Assembly: GCA_965242575.1 (NCBI GenBank)
Contig: OZ251461.1
Coordinates: 1,488,001-1,552,000 of the forward strand
Source: JANQOH01 sp965242575
GTDB lineage: Bacteria > Pseudomonadota > Alphaproteobacteria > UBA7887
DNA: 64,000 nucleotides
Reading direction: 5' to 3'
In this document: in pieces, positions 18,301 to 25,878 of the stretch
Position numbering within the stretch: the first letter of the stretch is position 1
Layout of the letters: every line of letters begins with the position of its first letter
The notes under the pieces: model-generated
What the model was told of the DNA's origin: nothing
The model's database searches: none
The model's input: only the letters and a program-made list of their open reading frames with translations
Translations under genes and position numbers: made by a program

Positions 18301-18979
18301 GGCGCAAGTCGACGTCACAGTCCTCAGAAATCGCAAGGGATGGGTTTTTGACGATGTGACGCCGCTGTACACCGTCGGCCTCGTCTGCGTCGCACGCGGC
18401 GAGGCGTCCGCGCGTTCGATCCGTTTGCGCGGACCCTACGCTTCGGAAGCGGCGTTTCGCGAGGGCGCGAACGCGCCGGCGGCGGCCTTCGACCGCGCCG
18501 ATGTGCTAAAATGGAACGACACCGCCTCGCTGCCTTTACTGCCCAACGCGGATTCGATCGGGGTTTTCGCGCAGCTCCGCAAGGCGCCCCGCCTTGATGA
18601 GAACATAAAATCGCGGGGGGGGGGGGGGCGAAACAAGAACATTGGCGTGCGCGCCCCGACCGCGAGATGGACGCCACGTTACAGAAAGCGTTCATGGTTT
18701 TCGATCCATCGGAAACCGGTGGCGCACCCGGCCGGACACGGAACTCCACGCCACGGCGCAGAAACCACTCATGACGTTCGCGGGCAAAGACCGCGCCGAC
18801 GGATACTGGCCCATTTACAAGGGCGAATCCTTCGACATATGGAACCCCGACACGGGAATCTATTACGCATGGGCCGATCCAGAACCGGTTCTCGACTGGC
18901 TTCAGCGCAAACGTCTGAAATCTGGCCAGAGCCGCCGCGACAGCCCGCATCGGGAGTTTCCCTTGAAATATTTGCGTAA
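15395..18979 (+). CDS. Eco57I-class DNA methylase/restriction protein, N-terminal and central parts (frame breaks at G14)
   Basis: A very large adenine-specific DNA methylase of the Eco57I/PglX-like type and the lead gene of a four-gene defence-type operon. The first about 500 residues are a nuclease-like and helical region (for example EMALTVLFRLLFIAYAEDRD). The methylase domain follows with SSGSYYTPSFAVEHLL, the SAM motif VADIAMGSGHFL near residue 593, and the catalytic NPPWQEA near residue 849. The reading frame is good up to a run of 14 G at 18615-18628. After the run this frame gives Arg/His/Pro-rich nonsense up to the stop at 18979, while the true C-terminal part continues in other frames to 19538. 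With 13 G the gene would encode about 1,380 residues, the usual family size. Confidence 0.85.
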   Translation: MENAGFLPDLPRRPWSPGGGLRAVGLFLGKGANALEAAVARASHPPGRSALFDAWKARRGGRAAPVLLAVLHPEGAALCGASGEKPPAYLRLDAGRVERLCREALGAPDRHAALRFLSRALPSLETPLPGLCNEGLLALHELRRGVPKRADWAAAGGKARAALGKGGAELLRALGFRIERIDNLTCLLRADGKGRGGRAALAVTLRESESPEAGSARFNSLSPVSYALNKADDENLPWVVLTQGARLRLYATAVDAGVGRRGRTETFVECQPPLLAEKQLPYLWLLYSADALAPGGSLSAILADSRRFAGDLAERLRERIYDRVAPALARGVALARRIDRPPPEELALTYEMALTVLFRLLFIAYAEDRDLLPYRTNDSWRRRSLKEKARELARQVADGAPVAEGDSHWRETELLWRAVARGHTEWGVPAYNGGLFSEDPAVSRAGAELAGIALPNAAFEAALRALLVIETAEGAPGPVDFRSLGVREFGTIYEGLLESELAVAETDLALRTRKGAAVYAPARGGDEAVVAKGQIYLHDRSGARKSSGSYYTPSFAVEHLLDGALEPALDGHFARLDGMDDTDAAEAFFDFRVADIAMGSGHFLIGAIDRIERRMAGYLARRGLTGVRRDLAALRAAAARGTGEAGGGAEIEDGPLLRRQIARRCIYGVDTNGLSVQLARLAVWIHTFAPGLPLSFLDRNLVRGNALVGVGGLDEIRRKFDAAAGTFFAADAETLLGAAKKPLRRLANIADRTVADIAAARAAEREARAALADTEALCDLVAAQPLCDDERVAGFAFEDWARRAGSAETRAAAEIAKRALAGLHALHFPIAFPEVFLRERPGFDVIVGNPPWQEATVEEHAFWARHFPGLRGQTQRAQESEKARLREGRPDLVAAWRAEREEMERVRKALIGGAYPSMGTGDPDLYKAFCWRFWRLSAAEGGRIGVVLPRSALAAKGSAEFRRTIFECAAQVDVTVLRNRKGWVFDDVTPLYTVGLVCVARGEASARSIRLRGPYASEAAFREGANAPAAAFDRADVLKWNDTASLPLLPNADSIGVFAQLRKAPRLDENIKSRGGGGRNKNIGVRAPTARWTPRYRKRSWFSIHRKPVAHPAGHGTPRHGAETTHDVRGQRPRRRILAHLQGRILRHMEPRHGNLLRMGRSRTGSRLASAQTSEIWPEPPRQPASGVSLEIFA
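18615..18628 (+). repeat. G14 homopolymer tract inside the methylase gene
   Basis: Fourteen consecutive G residues lie inside the coding region of the Eco57I-class gene, preceded by tcgc and followed by cgaaac. Runs of this length change length by slipped-strand mispairing and are the classical basis of phase-variable restriction-modification genes. At G14 the upstream frame runs into nonsense. Loss of one G joins the frame that carries the remaining 280 or so codons. Gain of one G joins a third frame that reads EHWRARPDREMDATLQ before stopping near 18774. Homopolymer sequencing error is the main alternative. Confidence 0.9.
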
Positions 18980-19538
18980 CCGCAACACGTTGCCATGCTT
19001 TGCGCCGCGAATCGCCTTTCGGGATATTACTAACCGAACTAATCAGCGCACGGTCATTGCTTGTCTTGTGCCGCCGAAAGTGTTTATCGCAAATCAGGCT
19101 CCTTACCTGCTCTGGCCACGTGGTGACGCAAAAGATCAGGCATTTCTACTCGGAATCTTGTGTTCGATTCCGCTCGATTGGTATGCGAGGCGTTTCGTCG
19201 AAACGCACGTCAACTATTTCGTCTTCAACCCGTTCCCGATCCCGCGCCCCGACCGCGAGGACGCGCGGTGGCGGCGCGTCGTGGAGCTCGCCGGGCGGCT
19301 GGCTTGCCCGGACGACCGCTTCGCGGGTTGGGCCGAGGCCGCCGGCGTCGGGTGCGGGCCATTGGCGGCGGGCGAGAAGGACGACATGATACACGAACTC
19401 GACGCCGTCGCCGCCCGCCTCTACGGTCTCGACGAACGGCAGCTCGTCCACATATTCGAGACTTTTCACGAAGGCTGGGATTTCGCCGCGCGGCTGGACG
19501 GCGTGCGCCGGCACTTCCGGCGTTGGGGGTCGCGATGA
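18642..19538 (+). pseudogene. Eco57I-class methylase, C-terminal part in a shifted frame
   Basis: This segment continues the large methylase in another frame. From about 18707 it reads WRTRPDTELHATAQKPLM, then YWPIYKGESFDIWNPDTG and YYAWADPEP, a block typical of this family. DITNRTNQRTVIACLVPP, APYLLWPRGDAKDQAFLLG and VETHVNYFVFNPFPIPRP follow. It ends with EKDDMIHELDAVAARLYGL and FETFHEGWDF, the normal C-terminus. The first about 25 codons (18642-18706) look non-family-like, while the third frame there reads REMDATLQKAFMVFD, so more than one indel may separate the halves. Base composition between 18950 and 19200 is less GC-rich than the surroundings. The stop overlaps the next start as ATGA. 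Confidence 0.8.
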
Positions 19539-20695
19539 GCGTTCGGGTCGACGTCAAACCGGAGTTGCTGCGCTGGGCGCGCGAGCGCGCGGGCGCGGAC
19601 GTCGACGCGCTGGTCCGCAAATTCCCCAGATACCGCGAATGGGAGGACGGCGAGGTTCGGCCGACCTACAGGCAGCTGGAGAATTTCGCCAAAACCGTTC
19701 ACGCGGGGGTGGGGTACTTGTTCCTGTCGGAGCCGCCCGACGAGCCGTTCCCCATCCCGGACTTCCGCACCATGGGCGGCGGGCCCGTCGGGCGCCCGAG
19801 TCTGAACCTGCGGCATACGATCTATCTCTGCCAGGGGCGCCAGGACTGGTACCGGGAATATGCGCAAGCGGAGGACGAAGGCCCTCTCCCGTTCGTCGGT
19901 TCGGCGCGCCTGTCGGACGATGTCGAGGCGGCCGCCGCGCAGATGCGCCGCGCGCTTAAATTCGACCCGGACGAACGCCGCGAGATGCGGACGTGGGAGG
20001 AGGCGCTGCGCCGGTTCGTCGAGTCGGCGGAGGAGGCTGGCGTGCTGGCGATGGTGTCGGGCGTCGTCGGCAACAACACCCGCCGCAAGCTCGATCCGGA
20101 GGAATTCCGAGGTTTCGCGCTGGTCGACGACTTCGCCCCCCTGGTGTTCGTCAACGGCGCCGACACCAAGGCCGCACAGATGTTCACGCTGGCGCACGAA
20201 CTCGCGCATCTGTGGCTCGGCGAGACCGGCCTGTCCGACAGCAGCCTGGATGCGCTGCCCCGTCGGAAGGTCGAAAACTGGTGTAGTCGGGTCGCGGCGG
20301 AGCTACTCGCGCCGATCGAGATCGTGCGGGCGGAGTATCGGCCGGGCGAGGACTTGTCCGCCGAGTCGAGTCGGTTGGCGCGACGATTCAAGGTGAGCAC
20401 CTTGGTAATCCTGCGCCGGATTTACGATATCGAAGGCCTGCCGTATGATCGGTTCCGGCGGGCTTACGACGACGAGCTCGAACGTCTGCGCGCAATCCCG
20501 GGACGCGGCGGCGGGAATTTTTACGCGACCCAGACCGCGCGCGTGGGCAAGCGGTTCGCGCATGCCGTGATCGCCGACACGCTTGGAGGGGGGACGACGT
20601 TTCGCGAGGCGTTCCAGCTGTTCGGGTTCTCCAAGACGGAGACTTTCAAGAAGTTGGCCGATAATTTGGGAGTAAGGCATGGCTTACCTGATTGA
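19535..20695 (+). CDS. ImmA/IrrE-family metallopeptidase with N-terminal Xre-like region
   Basis: A 386-residue protein of the COG2856 type. The N-terminal 60 or so residues (LLRWARERAGADVDALVRKF and YREWEDGEVRPTYRQLENFA) are a degenerate Xre-like helix-turn-helix. The zinc metallopeptidase motif HELAH is at residues 221-225 within LAHELAHLWLGE, followed by an acidic residue region and NWCSRVAAELLAP. Such proteins cleave or inactivate repressors in mobile elements and also pair with PIN-like toxins. The start codon overlaps the methylase stop (ATGA), and its 3' end overlaps the DUF4411 gene by 17 bases, so the two products are probably made together. Confidence 0.9.
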   Translation: MSVRVDVKPELLRWARERAGADVDALVRKFPRYREWEDGEVRPTYRQLENFAKTVHAGVGYLFLSEPPDEPFPIPDFRTMGGGPVGRPSLNLRHTIYLCQGRQDWYREYAQAEDEGPLPFVGSARLSDDVEAAAAQMRRALKFDPDERREMRTWEEALRRFVESAEEAGVLAMVSGVVGNNTRRKLDPEEFRGFALVDDFAPLVFVNGADTKAAQMFTLAHELAHLWLGETGLSDSSLDALPRRKVENWCSRVAAELLAPIEIVRAEYRPGEDLSAESSRLARRFKVSTLVILRRIYDIEGLPYDRFRRAYDDELERLRAIPGRGGGNFYATQTARVGKRFAHAVIADTLGGGTTFREAFQLFGFSKTETFKKLADNLGVRHGLPD

Positions 20696-21185
20696 CGCGA
20701 ACGTATTCATAGACGCGAAGAATCGATACTATGGGTTCGATTTCTGCTCGGCGTTCTGGGATTGGGCGATCGCAGCCAACCGACGGGGGCTACTGCTCAG
20801 CATCGCCGAGGTTGGCGGGGAACTCCGGGCCGGTAACGACTCGCTCGCGGCATGGGCGGCGGCGCGGGACGCCGGTTTCTTCGCCGAGTCGTTAACCGAA
20901 CGGAGCGCCTCCGCGGTTAAGGTCAGCAACCAGGCGAACGCAATGAATTACAACGTCGTCGCCATAGAGGAATTCATGAAATCCGCCGATTTTCATCTGA
21001 TTGCCTACGCGGACAAATACAGACACACGATCGTCACCCTCGAAGCCGCTTCGCCCACGGGGGCGCGCGCGAAAAGGCGTGTCCTGATACCCGACATGTG
21101 CGCCGTGCTCGGTATCGCGTGCGTAACCCCCTTCGAAATGCTGCGCCGCGAGAACGCGCGTTTCGTGCTCGGCGCCGCGCCGTGA
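20679..21185 (+). CDS. DUF4411 PIN-like protein, putative toxin/nuclease
   Basis: A 168-residue protein with the PIN-domain opening MAYLIDANVFIDAKNRYYGF, whose Asp residues would bind the metal. Further features are an acidic IAEVGGEL and the C-terminal RVLIPDMCAVLGI that ends the fold. This is the DUF4411 pattern, a family found next to ImmA/IrrE-type proteins and proposed as a toxin in that pairing. It overlaps the upstream metallopeptidase gene and shares a GTGA overlap with the downstream helicase. The segment 20680-21060 has visibly lower G+C than its neighbours, consistent with acquisition from another source. RNase activity is inferred from the fold only. Confidence 0.85.
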   Translation: MAYLIDANVFIDAKNRYYGFDFCSAFWDWAIAANRRGLLLSIAEVGGELRAGNDSLAAWAAARDAGFFAESLTERSASAVKVSNQANAMNYNVVAIEEFMKSADFHLIAYADKYRHTIVTLEAASPTGARAKRRVLIPDMCAVLGIACVTPFEMLRRENARFVLGAAP

Positions 21186-24100
21186 CCGCCCGCCCGGACT
21201 TCATCGACAACCGCGGCGGCAACACGCTGGCGCGGGCGCTCGACGCGGCGCTCGGCGGCGCGGACGGGGGCGCGGCGGAAGGGGGCGGACCGGACGCGGT
21301 GCGCATCGCCACCGCGTTCTTCAACCCCGCCGGCTTCGCCCGGATCGCCGACCGGCTGGCCGGCGCGCGCGAGGTGCGGTTGCTGCTCGGCGCCGACCCG
21401 GCGCTCGCGGCGGCGGACGCGCGGCGGCGGCTGGACGAAACGCCGGAGGCGTTCGAACGGCGGCGCATGGCGGCGGGCCTGCGCCGCATGGAGGCGGCGC
21501 TGCGCCGCGAACGCGACGGCCTGCCGTTCGACCGGGCGAGCGGCGCCGCGCTGCGCAAGCTGGCCGCGGCCTTGCGCGCCGGCAATATGGAGGCGCGCCG
21601 CTACGAAAAGGCGTTCATGCACGCCAAGGCCTATGTCGTGACAGCGGAGGGCGGGACCTACGGCCGGCCCGAGGGCGTGATCGCCGGGTCGTCCAACCTG
21701 ACCGACTCGGGGCTGACCCGCAACCTGGAGCTCAATCTGGGCCGCTACGACCGCCCGGTGGCGGAGCGGGCGCGGCGCTGGTTCGACGAACTCTGGGACG
21801 AGGCCGAACCTTGCGACCTCGCCGCGCTGTTCGAGGATTCGCTGCGGCTTTACACCCCGTGGGAGATTTTCCTTCGCGTGCTCTGGCGGCTCTACGGGGA
21901 CGAGGCCGCGGCGGACGCGGCGGAGGACGACGACCTGCCGCTGACCAGCTTCCAGAAGCACGGCGCGGCGCGGGCGCTGCGGCTGATCCGCGACACGGGC
22001 GGCGCGGTGGTCGCCGACGAAGTGGGGCTCGGCAAGACCTTCATCGCCGGCGAGATCATCCGGCTTTACCGCGAGCGGCGGCAGCGCGCGCTGCTGATCT
22101 GCCCGGCGGCGCTGCGCGACACCGTCTGGCGGCAATTCATCGCCCGGTTCCAGCTGTTCGTAGAATGCCTGTCGTTCGAGGAACTGGCGAACGACCCCCG
22201 GCTGGGCGGCGCGGGCGGGGAGAAGCTCGCGCGGCCGCTCGACGAATACCAGCTCGTCGTGGTGGACGAGGCCCACAACTACCGCAACCCCGGCGCGCCG
22301 ACCCGCGCGGGGGCGCTGCGGCGGCTCCTGCGCGGGCCGCGGCGCGATCTTCTTCTTCTCACCGCCACGCCGGTCAACAACTCGCTGTGGGACCTTTACC
22401 ACCTGCTGCGGTTCTTCCTCCGCCAGGACGCGCATTTCGCCGACCGGGGCATACTCTCGATCCGCGGGCTGTTCGAAAGGGCGGCGCGGGAGGATCCCGC
22501 AAGCCTCGGTCCCGACACGCTGTTTCCGATCGTCGACGCGACGACGGTGAAGCGGACGCGGCAGTTCGTGAAGAAGCATTACGCCGGCGACACGATCCCC
22601 GGCCCCGACGGCGCGCCGCTGCCCATCGAGTTCCCCCGGCCGCAAGCGATCGGCCTGCGTTACAATCTGGACGACCGCCTGCCGGGCTTTTTCGACCGGC
22701 TGGAGCGGGCGCTCGACCCCGACGGCGGCGAGGCCGCCGCCTTCGCGCGCTACACTCCGGAGGTTTGGCGCCGCGGCGGCGCCGACGAGGAGGAGGAGGC
22801 GCGCGCCCGGGCGACGGCGGGGCTGCTGCGCTCCGGCCTCCTCAAGCGCTTCGAGTCGTCGGCTTTCGCCTTCCGCCGGACGGCGGAAAAGATGACGCGC
22901 GAGCACGACGCGTTTCTCGCCGCGCTCGACGCCGGCCACGTGGTCTCCACCGCGTTCATGAGGGAGCTGTCCGCCGACGACGAGGGGGCGTTCGAGGACG
23001 TCCTCGGCGCCACGGAGCACAAGGCGGATGCGGCGCTCTACGACGTCGCGGGGCTGCGCGCGGCGGTCGCGCGCGACCGCGGGATTCTCGCCGCGCTCGC
23101 GGAGGAGGCCGGGAAGATCGCGCCGGACCGGGACCCGAAGCTCGAGGCGCTCGCCGGCGCGCTGGCCGGGATCGCGGAGCAGGCCGAACACGAGGCCGCG
23201 GACCCGGTCGACGAGGCGCAGAAGCGCAAGGTCCTGGTGTTCTCGTTCTTCGAGGACACGATAGCGTGGATCCGCGACTATCTCGCCGGGGCGCTGGAGA
23301 CGCGGCCGGAGCTCGCCGCATATCGCGGCCGCATGGCGGCGGTCAGCGGTTCGGGCGAGCTCGACGACGTCTCGCGGCAAAAGGCGCTGTGCGGGTTCGC
23401 GCCCATGTCGATGGCGGAGCGGACCGAGCGCGCCGCCGGCGATTACGACATTCTGCTGTCGACGGACGTTCTGGCGGAAGGGGTGAACCTTCAGGATTGC
23501 CGGCACATCGTCAATTTCGACATGCCGTGGAACCCGATGCGGCTGGTGCAGCGGCACGGGCGGATCGACCGCATCGGCGGCCCGCACCGCCGCGTGTTCC
23601 TGCGGACGATCTTCCCCGCCGACCGGCTCGACCGCCTGCTCGATCTCGAACGGCGGATTCTCGACAAGTTGGCGCTGGCGGCGGCGAGCGTCGGCGTGGC
23701 GCCGCCGATCCCCGGCGCGGCGCGCGGCGGGCAGGTGTTCGCCGAAACCCGCGCCGAGATCGAGAAACTGATCGCGGAGGACTCCGCGCTCTTCGAACGC
23801 GGCGGCGCGGCCGGCGCCGCGCAGACCGGCGAGGAATACCGCCAGACGCTGCGCAAGGCGCTCGCCGACGGCGGCGGGCGCATCGCCAACCTGCCGTGGA
23901 AGATCGGTTCGGGAATGGTCCGGGGCGCACGGCGCGGCGTGTTCTTCTGCGCCGCGGTGGGGCGGGACAGCGACCTGGAGCGCAACTACCTCCGCTTCGT
24001 CGACGCCGGCGACGACTGGCGCCCCGCGGCCGGCGACGGCGCGGTCGAGCGCGAGCGCGGCGCCTGCCTGCGCCTGATCGAATGCGCGGAGGACACTCCG

Positions 24101-24538
24101 ACCCGACTCCCGGACATATTGCGGGATCGGGCGTACGACTTCTGGGAGGCGGCGCGCGACGACATATTGGCGGAATGGATGCGCGAGACCGACCCGGCGA
24201 ACCTGCAACCCCGGGTCCGGCCGCTCAACCATCGCGCGGCGGAGTTCGTTCGCGCGCATCCGCCGGCCGGCCTGCCGGACGAACGGGTGAACCGGGCGCT
24301 GGACGTTCTGGAGTCGCCGTGGCCGCGCCGCGAGGAAGTCCTGCTGCGCGGCTGGTTCGACGACGCGGCGCGCGGCGGCGGCGACCGATCGCGAATCCTC
24401 GTCGAGCGGATTCTCGAAACCGGCCTGGAGCCGGCGGAGCCGCCGCCGCCGCTGCCGCCGATCTCGCGCGGGGACATCGAACTCGTGTGCTGGATGGGGA
24501 TCGAGGCGGAAGCCGCCGCGCCGCCCTACATGGCGTAA
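21182..24538 (+). CDS. PLD-nuclease/SNF2-type helicase
   Basis: An 1,118-residue protein. The N-terminal region has a phospholipase D-like nuclease signature: an HxK motif in FMHAKAYVV near residue 146, followed by the GSSNLTDSGLT element. A SNF2/HepA-type superfamily 2 helicase follows, with Walker A in ADEVGLGKTF near residue 280, the DEAH box in VVVDEAHNYRN, motif III-like LLTATPVNNS, motif V in LLSTDVLAEGVNLQ, and motif VI in QRHGRIDRIG. The GTG start overlaps the DUF4411 stop. A PLD-helicase of this type next to an Eco57I-class methylase is a recurring defence theme, comparable with the drmMI-plus-drmD half of DISARM, but DISARM core genes drmA and drmB are absent here. Confidence 0.9.
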   Translation: MTARPDFIDNRGGNTLARALDAALGGADGGAAEGGGPDAVRIATAFFNPAGFARIADRLAGAREVRLLLGADPALAAADARRRLDETPEAFERRRMAAGLRRMEAALRRERDGLPFDRASGAALRKLAAALRAGNMEARRYEKAFMHAKAYVVTAEGGTYGRPEGVIAGSSNLTDSGLTRNLELNLGRYDRPVAERARRWFDELWDEAEPCDLAALFEDSLRLYTPWEIFLRVLWRLYGDEAAADAAEDDDLPLTSFQKHGAARALRLIRDTGGAVVADEVGLGKTFIAGEIIRLYRERRQRALLICPAALRDTVWRQFIARFQLFVECLSFEELANDPRLGGAGGEKLARPLDEYQLVVVDEAHNYRNPGAPTRAGALRRLLRGPRRDLLLLTATPVNNSLWDLYHLLRFFLRQDAHFADRGILSIRGLFERAAREDPASLGPDTLFPIVDATTVKRTRQFVKKHYAGDTIPGPDGAPLPIEFPRPQAIGLRYNLDDRLPGFFDRLERALDPDGGEAAAFARYTPEVWRRGGADEEEEARARATAGLLRSGLLKRFESSAFAFRRTAEKMTREHDAFLAALDAGHVVSTAFMRELSADDEGAFEDVLGATEHKADAALYDVAGLRAAVARDRGILAALAEEAGKIAPDRDPKLEALAGALAGIAEQAEHEAADPVDEAQKRKVLVFSFFEDTIAWIRDYLAGALETRPELAAYRGRMAAVSGSGELDDVSRQKALCGFAPMSMAERTERAAGDYDILLSTDVLAEGVNLQDCRHIVNFDMPWNPMRLVQRHGRIDRIGGPHRRVFLRTIFPADRLDRLLDLERRILDKLALAAASVGVAPPIPGAARGGQVFAETRAEIEKLIAEDSALFERGGAAGAAQTGEEYRQTLRKALADGGGRIANLPWKIGSGMVRGARRGVFFCAAVGRDSDLERNYLRFVDAGDDWRPAAGDGAVERERGACLRLIECAEDTPTRLPDILRDRAYDFWEAARDDILAEWMRETDPANLQPRVRPLNHRAAEFVRAHPPAGLPDERVNRALDVLESPWPRREEVLLRGWFDDAARGGGDRSRILVERILETGLEPAEPPPPLPPISRGDIELVCWMGIEAEAAAPPYMA

Positions 24539-24570
24539 CGCGCGACCGCCGCCTCGTCCCATTCCAGGCC

Positions 24571-24636
24571 CGCGCCGGACGACGCGGCGATCACAGCGCC
24601 GGTTCTTCGCCGATTTGAGCGATTTCAGGACTTTCA
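24571..24636 (-). pseudogene. Truncated second copy of rpmJ (5' 22 codons)
   Basis: Read on the minus strand the segment starts MKVLKSLKSAKNRRCDRR and then VVRR before similarity to rpmJ ends. The intact gene at 14535-14660 has RHRDC where this copy has RRCDR. No stop codon closes the fragment at the break; the frame runs on into unrelated sequence. It lies directly beyond the 3' end of the PLD-helicase gene, at the right border of the island. I read it as the remnant of the original rpmJ 5' end left behind when the island inserted. The sequence divergence suggests that the copies came from different strains. Confidence 0.85.
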
Positions 24637-24698
24637 TGGCGCCTCTCCGAACGGCCCTGCCCGCCGCGCGGGGCGGCGCGCGTCAAGCGCCGGCGCCG
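24572..24698. repeat. Right direct repeat bounding the defence island
   Basis: Counterpart of 14595-14755 in the same orientation. It contains the 5' end of an rpmJ copy and its leader, but is 34 bp shorter because the segment between two ggggcggc repeats is missing. Similarity stops just before the stop codon of the TPR gene at 24703. The identical leader block includes gcgcctctccgaacggcc, which differs from the left copy only at the following base. Confidence 0.85.
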
Positions 24699-24702
24699 GG
24701 CG

Positions 24703-25440
24703 TCAGTCCCCGTCGACCTCGGCGAGCAGGGCGCGGGCGCGGGCGCGGACGAGTTCGCCGTAGGCGTCCGCCGGCGGCAGCGCCAGCGCCTCGGCCAGCA
24801 GCTCGCGCGCGCGGCCTTCGTACTCGTCGTCGAGCGCCAGCAGGTTCTCCGCGTAGTCGAAGCGGACGACGACGGAGCCGGGCGCCAGCGCCAGGGCGCG
24901 CTCGTAATGCTCCAGCGCCGCCGATTCCGTCGCGCCGTAGAGCGTGCGCGCCATGAAGCCGCCGGCGGCGTCGACGATCCCCGCATGCCAGCCGGCCAGC
25001 GCCAGATGCGCGCGGGCGTGGTCCGGGTCCAGCGCCAGCGCCGTGTCCAGCGCCGCCTCGATTCTTTCGGCGAAACCCTCGGCGAACGCCGCCATCGAGC
25101 CGATGGCCTGCGCGTAGCGGCCCATCGCGTGCGCCGATTGCATGTGCGCCTCGGCGTTGTCGGCGTCGCGGCGGATCGCCTCCTCGGCCGCCGCCATCGC
25201 GCGCGCGAAAAGCTCGCGCCGCTCGTCCTCCGCCGCCAGGTGGAAGCCGTAGATGGCGAGGACGTCGGCGGCGAGCGCGTAGCCGTCGGAGCCGCCCGCC
25301 GCGGCGCCGATTTCGGCGGCCTCGAGGAACCGCCCCCCGGCCGCGGCGGCGCGCGCCTCGTCCAGCGTCTGGCTCCAGGCGGGCGCGCCCGCCCACACCG
25401 GCGCCGCGGCGAACGCCGCGGCCGCCAACAGCCGTTTCAC
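24703..25440 (-). CDS. Secreted TPR-like repeat protein
   Basis: A 245-residue protein with a signal peptide, KRLLAAAAFAAAPVWAGAPA and cleavage probably after WSQ. The rest is all-helical with at least two tetratricopeptide-like repeats: AEEAIRRDADNAEAHMQSAHAMGRYAQ, ALDTALALDPDHARAHLALA and HYERALALAPGSVVVRFDYA in sequence order. It is probably a periplasmic protein that mediates protein contacts. I chose the GTG at 25440 because it gives a normal signal peptide. It follows the RidA gene by 11 bases. Beyond its stop codon lies the right repeat of the island, so its original downstream neighbour was rpmJ. Confidence 0.8.
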   Translation of the reverse strand: MKRLLAAAAFAAAPVWAGAPAWSQTLDEARAAAAGGRFLEAAEIGAAAGGSDGYALAADVLAIYGFHLAAEDERRELFARAMAAAEEAIRRDADNAEAHMQSAHAMGRYAQAIGSMAAFAEGFAERIEAALDTALALDPDHARAHLALAGWHAGIVDAAGGFMARTLYGATESAALEHYERALALAPGSVVVRFDYAENLLALDDEYEGRARELLAEALALPPADAYGELVRARARALLAEVDGD

Positions 25441-25451
25441 GCCGGCGCCCC

Positions 25452-25847
25452 CTACTCCGCGCCGCCGCCGACCACGGCCTCGGCCTCGATCTCCACCTTC
25501 AGCTCCGGCAGCACGAGCGCGCTCACCTCGACCAGGGTCGAGGCGGGACGGCGGTCGCCGAAATACGCGATTCGCAACGGGTCGATCCGCGCCCGGTCGG
25601 AGATGTCGGTGAGGAAGACGGAGACCTTCACGACATCGCCCGGCGCGCCGCCGGCGGCGCGCAGCACGGAGTCGAGATTGTCCAGCGCGACGCGGAACTG
25701 GTCCACCGCGTCGGCGGGGACGGCGCCGTCCGCGGTCATGCCGACCGTGCCCGAAATCCACACGCGGTCGCCGGCGCGGGTCGCGTGGCAGTAATGGCTG
25801 ACCGGCTCCGGCTGCCCCGGGACCATGAATCGGCGGATCGGCTGCAT
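25452..25847 (-). CDS. RidA/YjgF-family protein
   Basis: A 131-residue member of the RidA family, which hydrolyses reactive enamine/imine intermediates from PLP enzymes or acts as a related deaminase. Family features are SHYCHATRAGDRVWISGTVG near the N-terminus, the central DNLDSVLRAAGGAPGDVVKV, the VFLTDISDRARI segment and the C-terminal RPASTLVEVSALVLPELKVE. The Arg in RPASTLVEV corresponds to the family's ligand-binding arginine. It heads a two-gene minus-strand unit with the TPR gene. Its exact substrate is unknown. Confidence 0.9.
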   Translation of the reverse strand: MQPIRRFMVPGQPEPVSHYCHATRAGDRVWISGTVGMTADGAVPADAVDQFRVALDNLDSVLRAAGGAPGDVVKVSVFLTDISDRARIDPLRIAYFGDRRPASTLVEVSALVLPELKVEIEAEAVVGGGAE

Positions 25848-25878
25848 GCGCGCCCCCTCGACATCGACCGGCGGAACC

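Noticed and set aside
15395..24538. A standard DISARM system
   Set aside because: The methylase and SNF2-type helicase fit, but drmA and drmB homologues are not present, and an ImmA/IrrE plus PIN-like pair is found instead.
21005..24637. A 1,210-codon minus-strand frame ending in the rpmJ-like start
   Set aside because: Only its first 22 codons match rpmJ. The remainder is antisense to the PLD-SNF2 helicase and has no family features, so it is not a fusion protein.
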